Below, one piece after another: positions 8,489-16,664 of a DNA stretch of 64,000 nucleotides. This stretch comes from an uncultured Olsenella sp. (GTDB lineage: Bacteria; Actinomycetota; Coriobacteriia; Coriobacteriales; Atopobiaceae). The stretch lies in NCBI GenBank assembly GCA_900548775.1, contig URLM01000006.1, positions 1 to 64,000 of the forward strand. Reading direction: 5' to 3'. Each line of letters opens with the position of its first letter. The first letter of the stretch is position 1. The notes under the pieces were generated by a model that worked only from the letters and a program-made list of their open reading frames with translations, searched no databases and was not told the DNA's origin. The translations under genes and the position numbers were made by a program.

Positions 8489-9687
8489 CCCATCAGCTCT
8501 TGGATGGCGGCCTTTGCTTCGGAGTAGCTTGAGGTCCAGCTGCCCTGGACCATATGGGGCTTTCCGCCACCTCGACCACAAAGCCTTGCGTTGAGCTCCT
8601 TGCAGGGACCCCTAAGATCCTTGTCGGTAGATGCCATGACGTATGCAATGCGAGGGACATCGCCCCCAACGGGGGAGAGGCCTGCGCACACTGTCGCGGG
8701 GGTGCGCTCGAGCACCTGCTCGCACAGGTAGCGGAGGTCATCGACGTCGAGCCCCGGAAGGCAGCACACCGCGAGCGAGCCCACGGAGTCCAACGTGGCC
8801 ACGTACTGGTCGAGCTGCCTGCGGCCCGCCTGCTTGAGCTGGTGCTTGAGGTCGTCCTTCTCGGCAGCGAGGCGACGGACCGCATCGGGGACCTCCTCGT
8901 CAGCAACCGTGAGGAAGTTGCTCGTCTCGCGAAGGGCCGCCATTGCCTCCTCGCAGGCCTCGAGCGCCCTTCGTCCGCAGAGCAGCTCGAGGCGCGTCCG
9001 CTGCTTCTTCGTGGTGATCCGCAAGACCTTGATGAGACCGACCTGCCCCGTGCTCGAGACGTGCGTCCCACAGCATGCGCAGGAGTCGACGCCAGCTATT
9101 CTCACCACACGGATCTGTCCCTCGTGGTCCTTCTTGCTGCGATAGTCGAGCGAGGCGAGCTCGTCTGGCGAGGGGAGAAGGGCCTCCACCCGCACGTCCG
9201 CGCGTACGGCGGCGTTGGCACGGCGCTCAACGTCGAGGACATCCTCGGGCGTGAGGACTCCGTCGAAGTCCACCTCGATGCACCGTTCGCCCATGTGGAA
9301 GCCCACATTGTTGTAGCCAAAAAGCGCGTGCACGATGCCCGAGACGATGTGCTCGCCGGTATGGGCCTCCATGTTGTCGCGGCGCCAAGCCCAATCGAGC
9401 GAACCGTGGACAGATGCGCCAACGGGAAGGGAGGCGTCAACGAGGTGGATGACCTCGCCCGCGCCCTTGCCAGGTATGGCCTCGCGCACGTGTGCCACGA
9501 GCGCGTTCTCGCCGGAGCCGACCGTCAGCGTACCGCGGTCACCGGGTTGGCCACCGCCTGTTGGGTAGAATGCCGTCTGGTCAAGCTCGATCGCGAACCC
9601 TTCGTCTACGGGAGTGCATGACGTAACCCTCGCGTCGAATTCCCTCGCATAGGGTTCCTTGTAATACAGCTCGTCAAAGGTTTCCAT
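8485..9687 (-). CDS. Alanyl-tRNA editing protein, AlaX long form
   Basis: 400 residues. It matches the editing half of alanyl-tRNA synthetase: an N-terminal barrel, then the zinc/editing motif HxxxH at His119/His123 (EAHTGEHIVSG) and the second motif with Cys205 and His209 (CACCGTHVS). A coiled segment and a DHHA1-type C-terminal domain (about 310-400, ending GGGKPHMVQGS) follow. There is no aminoacylation domain, so this is a stand-alone trans-editor that deacylates mischarged Ser- or Gly-tRNA(Ala). The length and DHHA1 domain indicate the AlaX-L type. Confidence 0.88.
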   Translation of the reverse strand: METFDELYYKEPYAREFDARVTSCTPVDEGFAIELDQTAFYPTGGGQPGDRGTLTVGSGENALVAHVREAIPGKGAGEVIHLVDASLPVGASVHGSLDWAWRRDNMEAHTGEHIVSGIVHALFGYNNVGFHMGERCIEVDFDGVLTPEDVLDVERRANAAVRADVRVEALLPSPDELASLDYRSKKDHEGQIRVVRIAGVDSCACCGTHVSSTGQVGLIKVLRITTKKQRTRLELLCGRRALEACEEAMAALRETSNFLTVADEEVPDAVRRLAAEKDDLKHQLKQAGRRQLDQYVATLDSVGSLAVCCLPGLDVDDLRYLCEQVLERTPATVCAGLSPVGGDVPRIAYVMASTDKDLRGPCKELNARLCGRGGGKPHMVQGSWTSSYSEAKAAIQELMG

Positions 9688-9934
9688 GACCGGCTTCCTC
9701 CGTTTGCCTGCGTTCTGTGCGGTTTCTCTCAGCCGCCAATGATAGGCGCGCCTCTCGGTCTGCGGTCCATGCGCAAAGAGACTCTACTCAAAAGAGAGGC
9801 GCTGGCAACAAATGGCGGAGCACCGCTCCACGGCGATTCTCGTTACATAGTTGGTTCCTTTGGGCCCCCATCTTGCCAATGGCGTTAGCATGGGGTGTCA
9901 CTTGGGAACGGATGGGTCTCGCTCGGAGGCACAG

Positions 9935-11326
9935 ATGGACGAGAAGCAGCTTGCACAGGGAATCCTTGACCTTGTTGGCGGTTCGGACAACGTCAAGGCG
10001 GTGACTCACTGTGCGAGCAGGCTTCGCTTCACGTTGAAGGACACCCAGAAGGCAGACGCCGACAAGCTGGAGGCCATGGATGGCGTACTGGGCGTCGTCG
10101 AGAAGGGCGGGCAGGTCCAGGTCGTAATCGGGCCTGCCGTCGAGTCCGTGTACGCGCCCCTCGCGTCTCTCCTCAGCAGCTCTTCCTCCATTACGGTGAA
10201 GGCGGTGCCTGCCGAGAAGGAACACCGCACCGTGATGGCGAGGGTCTTCGACTACATCTCCGGTGCGCTCACGCCGCTTCTGCCGTTGTTCGCCGGTGCC
10301 GGCATTCTCACCGCGGTGCTCATCATCCTTGCGGGCGTGGGCGTGTGTCCCGCGGACAGCGGGCAGTTTGCCGTCTGGTATGCCGCCGGACATGCCATCT
10401 TCTACTTCCTGTCAATCTTTGTGGGCTACTACGCCGCGAAGAAGCTTGGCGTGACCCCTCTCGTGGGAGCCATCATCGGCGCGGCACTCCTCGAGCCCAA
10501 CTTCACGGGACTGCAGAACGGAGACCCCAAGAGCTTCTTCTCGATTCCCATCGTTGCCATCGACTACTCGTCGACCATCGTGCCCAGCCTGCTCGCCGTG
10601 TGGGTCACGAGCTTCCTCGAGCGCTTCCTCAACTCCCACATGGCCAAGAACCTTCGGAGCTTCCTCGTCCCCGCAATCGACCTCGCCGTGATGGTCCCCC
10701 TCACGGTGCTCGTGCTTGGTCCCATCGGCAACACCGTGGCAAATGGTGCCGGCACGGCCATCAACTATCTCGTGAGTGCAAACATGGTCGTTGCCGGCAT
10801 CGTGATGGGGGCGTTCTGGGGCCTTCTCGTCATCTTTGGCGTCCACTGGGCAATCATCCCCATCATCATGGCAAACCTCAACGCCAATGGCGGGGATCCC
10901 ATCTTTGCCCTCGCTGCTGCCAGCGTCTTTGCATGCCTCGGCGTTAGCTTTGGCGTCTTCCTCCGCACCAAGGACAAGGGCTTCAAGACGCTTGTGGGCT
11001 CCTATCTCATCTCCGGCATCCTCTCTGGCGTGAACGAGCCCCTGATCTATGGTGTCATCATGCGGTACCGCAAGCTCATTCCCATGGTGGTCGTGGCCGG
11101 TGCTGTTGGCGGTGCCGTAGGCGGCCTTGGCAACGTCCAGCTCATCGTCTTCAACTTCCTGGTGAATGTCTTCACGCTTGCCTCGTTTGCGCCTATTGGT
11201 TGGTTCCTTGCAGAGGCGGCGGTGAGCTTTGTCGTTGCGCTCGTGCTCGTACTGATACTTGGCTTCGAGAGCAAGGGTGACGAACCCGCACGCGCGGGGG
11301 AGTCAACGCCTGAGAAGGTCGCGTAG
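9935..11326 (+). CDS. PTS sugar transporter, fused IIB-IIC (glucose/beta-glucoside superfamily)
   Basis: 463 residues from the ATG at 9935 after CGGAGG; an ATG further upstream lacks a ribosome site. The IIB domain is at about 1-85, with phosphorylated Cys26 in VTHCASRLRF. The IIC permease domain of about ten membrane helices follows, with the family signature region GVNEPLIYGV. There is no IIA domain, so phosphate must come from a separate IIA, as in MurP- or sucrose-type IIBC proteins. The next gene starts 1 base after the stop, so the ceramidase-fold hydrolase probably acts on the imported sugar or its conjugate. Sugar specificity is not visible. Confidence 0.9.
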   Translation: MDEKQLAQGILDLVGGSDNVKAVTHCASRLRFTLKDTQKADADKLEAMDGVLGVVEKGGQVQVVIGPAVESVYAPLASLLSSSSSITVKAVPAEKEHRTVMARVFDYISGALTPLLPLFAGAGILTAVLIILAGVGVCPADSGQFAVWYAAGHAIFYFLSIFVGYYAAKKLGVTPLVGAIIGAALLEPNFTGLQNGDPKSFFSIPIVAIDYSSTIVPSLLAVWVTSFLERFLNSHMAKNLRSFLVPAIDLAVMVPLTVLVLGPIGNTVANGAGTAINYLVSANMVVAGIVMGAFWGLLVIFGVHWAIIPIIMANLNANGGDPIFALAAASVFACLGVSFGVFLRTKDKGFKTLVGSYLISGILSGVNEPLIYGVIMRYRKLIPMVVVAGAVGGAVGGLGNVQLIVFNFLVNVFTLASFAPIGWFLAEAAVSFVVALVLVLILGFESKGDEPARAGESTPEKVA

Positions 11327-11327
11327 C

Positions 11328-12575
11328 ATGCGGGTCGCTTTTGCCCAGCAAGACGTCACTCCTGCTGTTCCCTGTGCTATGGACGGCTACGGCAGGAGAA
11401 CCGCCACGGGCGTGCACGACCCCATTGGCGTGCGCTGCGTCATTCTCTCCGATGGGGAGGACGAGGGGCGCAGGGCACTCTGCCTCTGCGTGGCGGACGT
11501 CTTCTTCCTGGAGCCTTCGCTTGCTGAAAGGGCTCGTAAGGCGATCTCCCTGCGCACTGCTCTTCCCAAAGAGGCCGTGCATGTTGCCGCAATCCACACC
11601 CACTCGGGGCCAAAGGTGAGCAAGCTCGCAGACCCAGGCTGCCCGCCAGACCAGGCGTTCATTGAGTCGCTTATCGAGGCTATGTCTTCTTGTGCCGAGA
11701 GGTGCATGGCGAAGCTGACCGGGCAGGAGGACGCAACTGCACGACTTGGCACCTGCGACCTCTCTGGCCTCTTCACGAACCGCAACGGCATTGATGCCGG
11801 GTGCGACACAACGGGAACTGTGCTCAGCTTCAGTGCCGGCCAAGCTGGACAGCGCATAGACATCCTCGATGTGGCCTGCCATCCAACGGTGCTCCATGGC
11901 GAGAACCACCTGCTCTCGACGGACTACGTCGGTGTTCTGCGCGAGAGGTACGAGGCGCTGACCGGCGCATACGCAGTTGTTCTCGTAGGCGATGCGGGAG
12001 ACTCGAGCACGCGGCTCACACGCCGTGGGGAGGGCTTCGACGAGGTCGAGCGCATCGGACTCGAGATGGCTCGGCGCTTCTCGGCGCCAACTCTCGGCGA
12101 GGTCTCGTTGAGTCTCTGCGGAACGAGCGAGGTTCCCGTTCATCTGGACTACGTGCCAGCAGAGGACGAGACGCTTCTCTCGGCGGAGCGCCTCCTGATT
12201 GGGCTTCTCGCCGATCCGGACGCCGCCGAGGCATCGGGCATCGCCGCACGCGAGGACGACCTTTGCCAGATGTTGGGCATGGTCGAGGCCAAGCTCGCTA
12301 TTCCTCGCATTCGCATTGACTCCGCTGCAACGCTGGTCAACCTGAGCAGCATAAGGTTCGTGTTTGTTCCCGCCGAGGTCGTGTTTGCGTTTGGGGAGCA
12401 GTTGAGAAACGCCTCGACGGTGCCTGTCCTCGTGTGTGGCTACGCAGACGGCTACCTCGGCTATGCCGTCGACCGCACGGAGTTTGGCAGGTATTTCGAG
12501 AGCTACATCACCGTCTTTCCCAAGGGCGCGGCAGACGAGTGGTTCTCGCGAATGGCAACGGTAATCTCGGGCTAG
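11328..12575 (+). CDS. Neutral/alkaline ceramidase-fold hydrolase (N-terminal domain family)
   Basis: 415 residues; the ATG at 11328 lies 1 base after the TAG of the PTS gene, so translation is coupled. The pattern VAFAQQDVTPAVPCAMDGYG, then GVHDPIGVRC, then IHTHSGP (His90, His92) is that of the N-terminal zinc hydrolase domain of neutral ceramidases. No signal peptide or C-terminal immunoglobulin-like domain is present, so this is a cytoplasmic, single-domain bacterial relative. True ceramidase activity is doubtful. In this operon a hydrolase acting on an amide or ester of a phosphorylated sugar is more plausible, which is inference from the neighbour only. Confidence 0.75.
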   Translation: MRVAFAQQDVTPAVPCAMDGYGRRTATGVHDPIGVRCVILSDGEDEGRRALCLCVADVFFLEPSLAERARKAISLRTALPKEAVHVAAIHTHSGPKVSKLADPGCPPDQAFIESLIEAMSSCAERCMAKLTGQEDATARLGTCDLSGLFTNRNGIDAGCDTTGTVLSFSAGQAGQRIDILDVACHPTVLHGENHLLSTDYVGVLRERYEALTGAYAVVLVGDAGDSSTRLTRRGEGFDEVERIGLEMARRFSAPTLGEVSLSLCGTSEVPVHLDYVPAEDETLLSAERLLIGLLADPDAAEASGIAAREDDLCQMLGMVEAKLAIPRIRIDSAATLVNLSSIRFVFVPAEVVFAFGEQLRNASTVPVLVCGYADGYLGYAVDRTEFGRYFESYITVFPKGAADEWFSRMATVISG

Positions 12576-12597
12576 TTATGCACCTTGACTCTGCAGT

Positions 12598-14010
12598 CTA
12601 TAGCGGTTGGCGCTGAGCTGTCTCGGCCCCCATGGGCGCCTGCTGGACCTGGCGCTCCTCCGCCGCAAGCTCGTGGAGAATCGACCACGCCATGGGAATC
12701 GTGACCAGGAACGTGATGACGTCGGTCACTGGCTGGGCGAGCTGAACGCCGAGAAGCCCCAGGAGGGGAGGCAGCACCAGGACCACGGGGCCTAGCACCA
12801 GTCCGAGCCTGCAGGCGCCCAGGATGGTAGCACGCCACATGCGACCCGTTGTCTGAAGCAGGAAGTTGGTGATCATCGCCGTTCCCGTGAGGGGAAGCGT
12901 AAAGCTCTCCACGCGCAGGGCGAGCGTGCCTATCTCCAGGACTTCAGAATCGCTCGAGAAGAGCCCCACGAGCTGCGGGGCGAGTGCGAACGTCACGACT
13001 CCGAGAAGCGCCACGGCAGTGAACGCCGTGCGCACGGAGAATCGGTACCCCGCACGAATGCGCTCGTAGAGCTTTGCCCCGTAGTTGTAGCCAATCACGG
13101 GCTGGAATCCCTGGCCAATGCCGATCTGCACGTAGTTGCCTATGCTCGCAATCCGCTGCACAATCGCGAGCGCCGCGATGGCCGCATCGCCAAAGGGCCG
13201 TGCCGCCTCGTTCAGAAGCGTCGTCGCCACCCCGAGCATGCACTGACGCACGAAGGAGGGGAGGCCTCCGTTCACGATCTTGGTGACCATGGCGCGGGTG
13301 GGCCTTCTCAGCCACTTTGGAGAGAGCGGGGTTATCCCCACGCGCTGGATCTGCCAGACGAGAATACAAAAGCTGATGAACTGACAAATCACCGTGGAGA
13401 TGGCGCTGCCGGCAATGCCTAGACCAGCTCCATAGATGAGAAGCGGCTCCAACGCGATGTTGATGAGCGCGCCCGTCATGATGGCTATCATCGAGTGGAG
13501 CGCCTCGCCCTCGAAGCGCAGCTGCATGTTGAGCATAAGCGAGCTGCACATGAAGGGTGCGCCGAGGAGGATGATGCCTACGAAGGTCTTGGCGTAGGGG
13601 AGAATCGTACTCGTCGAGCCTGCCACCAGACAGATCAGCTCGATGAAGACGTTGCCTAGGATGGCGATGAGCGTGCCGAGAAGGAGCGTTGTGGCAAGGC
13701 CGTTGGTGGCCATGACGCAGGCGTGATTCCGGTCGCGGGCGCCAAGGTAGCGGGAGATGGCGTTGCCGGTGCCCTGCCCCATGCCAAAGCCCACGGCCTG
13801 GATGGCCGTCATGACAACGAACGAGATGCCGATCGCCCCTTCGGCCGAGGTGCCGAGCGACCCCACGAAGAACGTGTCGCAGAGGTTGTAGATGCTGGTC
13901 AAGAGGTTGGAGACAATGGAGGGTGCGGCAAGGGAGAGGACGAGGGGCCTTATGGGCTCCTCCGTCATCTGCCGATACTTGGTTGTTGCTGTGTCTTCGT
14001 CTTGATTCAT
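12598..14010 (-). CDS. MATE-family multidrug/cation antiporter
   Basis: 470 residues, twelve predicted membrane helices in two similar halves, typical for MATE (NorM/DinF-like) exporters that use a Na+ or H+ gradient. Clear features are PLVLSLAAPSIVSNLLTSIYN near the start and the QPVIGYNYGAKLYERIR signature in the second half. The chosen ATG at 14010 has a GGAGGT about 15 bases upstream, longer than usual spacing; an internal ATG at 13968 has no site. Its promoter region is shared with divergent recQ. The substrate is unknown. Confidence 0.88.
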   Translation of the reverse strand: MNQDEDTATTKYRQMTEEPIRPLVLSLAAPSIVSNLLTSIYNLCDTFFVGSLGTSAEGAIGISFVVMTAIQAVGFGMGQGTGNAISRYLGARDRNHACVMATNGLATTLLLGTLIAILGNVFIELICLVAGSTSTILPYAKTFVGIILLGAPFMCSSLMLNMQLRFEGEALHSMIAIMTGALINIALEPLLIYGAGLGIAGSAISTVICQFISFCILVWQIQRVGITPLSPKWLRRPTRAMVTKIVNGGLPSFVRQCMLGVATTLLNEAARPFGDAAIAALAIVQRIASIGNYVQIGIGQGFQPVIGYNYGAKLYERIRAGYRFSVRTAFTAVALLGVVTFALAPQLVGLFSSDSEVLEIGTLALRVESFTLPLTGTAMITNFLLQTTGRMWRATILGACRLGLVLGPVVLVLPPLLGLLGVQLAQPVTDVITFLVTIPMAWSILHELAAEERQVQQAPMGAETAQRQPL

Positions 14011-14089
14011 ACGATGTATGGTAGTACCTCCAGGCGGCATGATTGCAACGGCGAACGGCATTATCTTTAAGTTGACACAGGGGAGAAGG

Positions 14090-15709
14090 ATGGACTCGGT
14101 AGGGGAGAGCGGCCAGAACCAACAAGAGGGGCGGCCTAGCGATGCGCGAGGTGTCCTCCGCACCTACTTTGGCTACGACTCCTTCCGTTCTGGCCAGGAG
14201 GAAGTTATATCCTCGGTCCTATCCGGCAGGGACGCCCTAGCCGTGATGCCCACGGGTGCCGGCAAGTCGATTTGCTACCAGATTCCTGCGGTGCTTCTCG
14301 GCGGTCTCACGATTGTCGTGTCTCCGCTCATCTCGCTCATGGGTGACCAGGTCCGTTCCCTCAAGGAGGCTGGCATCCGAGGCTCGTACCTCAACTCCAC
14401 GCTCACGCCGCGCCAGCAGGAGGTCGTGATGGCACGTGCTATCGCGGGCTGGTACGACCTCATGTACGTTGCACCGGAACGCCTTGCTGACCAGCGCTTC
14501 CTTGCCTTTGCACAACAGGTGCGCATACCGCTCGTTGCCGTGGACGAGGCGCACTGCGTGAGCCAGTGGGGCCAGGACTTTAGGCCGGCGTACCGTGGCA
14601 TCCCGGACTTCGTCGCCCGGCTTCCGCGTCGTCCCGTTGTCTGCGCACTCACGGCCACCGCCACAGCGCGGGTGCGGCAAGACGTCTCGCGACTGCTCGA
14701 ACTGCATGACCCCCTTGTCCAAGTGAACGGATTCGATCGGCCCAACCTGCGCCTCTCGGCCTTCGAGCTCACGCCCAAGGAGCGGACGCGCTGGCTTCTC
14801 GGCTATCTTGCCGCCCACCCCACATGGTCGGGCATCGTCTATGCGACCACGCGCAAGAAGGTGGACGAGTTGGCAGAGGCGCTGCGCGAGGCGGGAATTA
14901 CCGCGGTGAGCTATCACGCCGGGATGGATAACGAGGAGCGCACCGCCTCGCAGGACGCCTTCGTGTGTGACGAAGCGCGCGTGATGATCGCCACCAACGC
15001 GTTTGGGATGGGCATCGACAAGTCTGACGTGCGCTTTGTTGTCAACTGCGGTCTGCCTCTCTCGCTTGAGGAGTACTACCAGGAGGCCGGTCGCGCCGGG
15101 CGCGATGGCGAGCCGGCGGAGTGCTACCTTCTCTGGAGCCGTGGTGACATCCGCACCTGCCACTTCTTCATCGACAACACCATGTTCCCGCCGGAGATGA
15201 CGCAGGCCGAGAAGGACGGGCTCCTGCGCAACCGCGAGCGCCTCCTCTCGGCGATGATCGGCTATGCGATGAGCGACTCCTGCCTGCGGGCGCGCGTGCT
15301 TCGCTACTTTGGGCAGGATGCGTCCTCGCTCGTCACGGCGAACGGCTCTTGTGGTTGCGGTGGCTGCTCCGTGTGCCTGAAGACTTCGGCAGACGAGTAC
15401 CTGCGTGCTGCGCGGCCTCGCAGAGCCTTTGGCGCCACGGGTGCTAGCGGCTATCGTACACGCGAGCTTCCCAGCGAAGCCGAGGTCACCGATGAGGATG
15501 AGCGGCTCTTCCAGCGACTTCGCGGGGTGCGCAAGCGGCTGGCGGACGAGTTCCGCGTGCCTCCGTACATGGTCTTCTCGGACGCCACGCTTCGTGCCAT
15601 GGTGCGGCGCCGTCCCTCAAACGAGGAGGAGCTGCTCGAGGTCTCCGGCGTTGGCCAAGCCAAGCTCCGCCGCTATGGCGACGTCTTTCTCGAGGAGATC
15701 AACCGATAG
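14090..15709 (+). CDS. recQ: ATP-dependent DNA helicase RecQ
   Basis: 539 residues from an ATG preceded by GGGGAGAAGG. Superfamily 2 helicase motifs: Walker A MPTGAGKS with Lys59, DEAH at 152-155, motif III LTATATARV, and motif VI EEYYQEAGRAGRDG. A zinc-binding region follows (cysteines of CGCGGCSVC), then an HRDC domain at about 465-539 ending with EVSGVGQAKLRRYGD. RecQ unwinds DNA 3-prime to 5-prime in recombinational repair. It is slightly shorter than the E. coli enzyme, with a reduced winged-helix region. The 61-bp repeat array lies immediately downstream. Confidence 0.92.
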   Translation: MDSVGESGQNQQEGRPSDARGVLRTYFGYDSFRSGQEEVISSVLSGRDALAVMPTGAGKSICYQIPAVLLGGLTIVVSPLISLMGDQVRSLKEAGIRGSYLNSTLTPRQQEVVMARAIAGWYDLMYVAPERLADQRFLAFAQQVRIPLVAVDEAHCVSQWGQDFRPAYRGIPDFVARLPRRPVVCALTATATARVRQDVSRLLELHDPLVQVNGFDRPNLRLSAFELTPKERTRWLLGYLAAHPTWSGIVYATTRKKVDELAEALREAGITAVSYHAGMDNEERTASQDAFVCDEARVMIATNAFGMGIDKSDVRFVVNCGLPLSLEEYYQEAGRAGRDGEPAECYLLWSRGDIRTCHFFIDNTMFPPEMTQAEKDGLLRNRERLLSAMIGYAMSDSCLRARVLRYFGQDASSLVTANGSCGCGGCSVCLKTSADEYLRAARPRRAFGATGASGYRTRELPSEAEVTDEDERLFQRLRGVRKRLADEFRVPPYMVFSDATLRAMVRRRPSNEEELLEVSGVGQAKLRRYGDVFLEEINR

Positions 15710-15796
15710 GTGAACTTGCGAGACGCTGCGGCTGGTTGCGGCGGGTGCTGCGGGCGCCGAAGGGACCGTTATTGTCAGCGACGCTGCCAGAATGCG

Positions 15797-16190
15797 CCCT
15801 CCGGCGAGAAAATGACGCCACAACAGGGGTTTCATACGCAATCCCGTACGAGAAGACCCTTCCGGAGTAGAAATGACGCCGGAGCGAGGGTTACCGACAG
15901 GATTCCGTACGAGATGTTCCCTCCGGAGTAGAAATAGCGCCAGAACCGGGGTTTCAGACGAAATCACGTACGAGATGCGCCCTCCGGCGTCGATATGACG
16001 CCGGAGGGGGGTTGCGTACGCCGCTGCTGCGAAAAGGTACCCTCCGGTGCAGAAAAGGCGCCGGAGAAGAACTTAGGTACGTGATGGATGCAATAACGTG
16101 CCCTCCGGCGTCATTTTCTCGCCGGAGGGCACACTTTGGACGTAAATGCTGCTAAAACCACTGTTCAGGCGTCAAAATCTCGCCGAAAGG
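15797..16190. repeat. Seven degenerate 61-bp tandem units with a palindromic core
   Basis: Unit starts fall at 15797, 15857, 15919, 15980, 16040, 16101 and 16162, so the period is 60-62 bases. Each unit opens with a CCCTCCGG-type arm and returns with a CGCCGGAG-type arm about 20 bases later, forming a hairpin. The rest of the unit is also partly shared, notably a CGTACGAGA block in the first three. The best hairpin is at 16100-16130 (perfect 11-bp stem). Bases 15796-15819 are an exact reverse complement of 16107-16130, so the first and sixth units carry opposite loop orientations. The outermost copies are the most decayed. No reading frame spans it; it separates converging recQ and acnX transcripts. 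Confidence 0.85.
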
Positions 16191-16214
16191 CGCGTTTCAG
16201 CGAGAGCGGCGGGA

Positions 16215-16664
16215 TTACCCAGCTACGGTGACGGTGCCATCCTCGGCCACGCTCACGTCCATGCCGTCGTGAACATAGTCGAGAAACTCATCACCCAGCT
16301 GGTCCACGACGACAAACGGGTGCTCGGTCCAGTTCTTCGCGAGAATGGCGCCGGCGGCCGCCAGCGGGTCAATCGGCTTCGAGAAGAGCATGCAGGCAGG
16401 GCCCGCCCCCATGTCGCACGCGCACATGAGGACCATGCCGCCCGTAGTGGAGCCGATGGTCTGCGGCAGACAGATCGCCGCCCCCTGCAGAGGCTTCTTG
16501 TAGAGGTCGGGGTTGTTCTGGTCGGAGCAGGGCGCCTTCACGTTCTTCAAGATGAGGGGCTGCTGGTAGCTCGCAAGCGTGTTGAATCCACCGTGGCTCA
16601 CCAGGGCCTTAGCGCTCGTGGTGCCGGCAACGACGGCACGTCCCTTAAAGGTATTCTCAGCCAT
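16215..16664 (-). CDS. Aconitase X small (swivelling) subunit, DUF126 family
   Basis: 149 residues, all one swivelling beta-barrel domain. The PQTIGSTTGGMVL segment and MGAGPACMLF match the small subunit of AcnX enzymes. The pair forms a [Fe-S] dehydratase; known members are archaeal phosphomevalonate dehydratase and bacterial cis-3-hydroxy-L-proline dehydratase. The start codon overlaps the stop of the large-subunit gene by one base (TAATG), showing tight coupling. Here the subunits are split, as in archaea, whereas many bacterial AcnX are fused. The substrate is unknown. Confidence 0.87.
   Translation of the reverse strand: MAENTFKGRAVVAGTTSAKALVSHGGFNTLASYQQPLILKNVKAPCSDQNNPDLYKKPLQGAAICLPQTIGSTTGGMVLMCACDMGAGPACMLFSKPIDPLAAAGAILAKNWTEHPFVVVDQLGDEFLDYVHDGMDVSVAEDGTVTVAG

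Noticed and set aside
11328..12575. True secreted ceramidase
   Set aside because: No signal peptide and no C-terminal domain; the gene is coupled to a PTS importer, so a cytoplasmic substrate is more likely.
15797..16190. CRISPR array, because of the 61-base period
   Set aside because: The intervening sequence is itself partly repeated, the repeat cores are too variable between units, and no cas genes are nearby.
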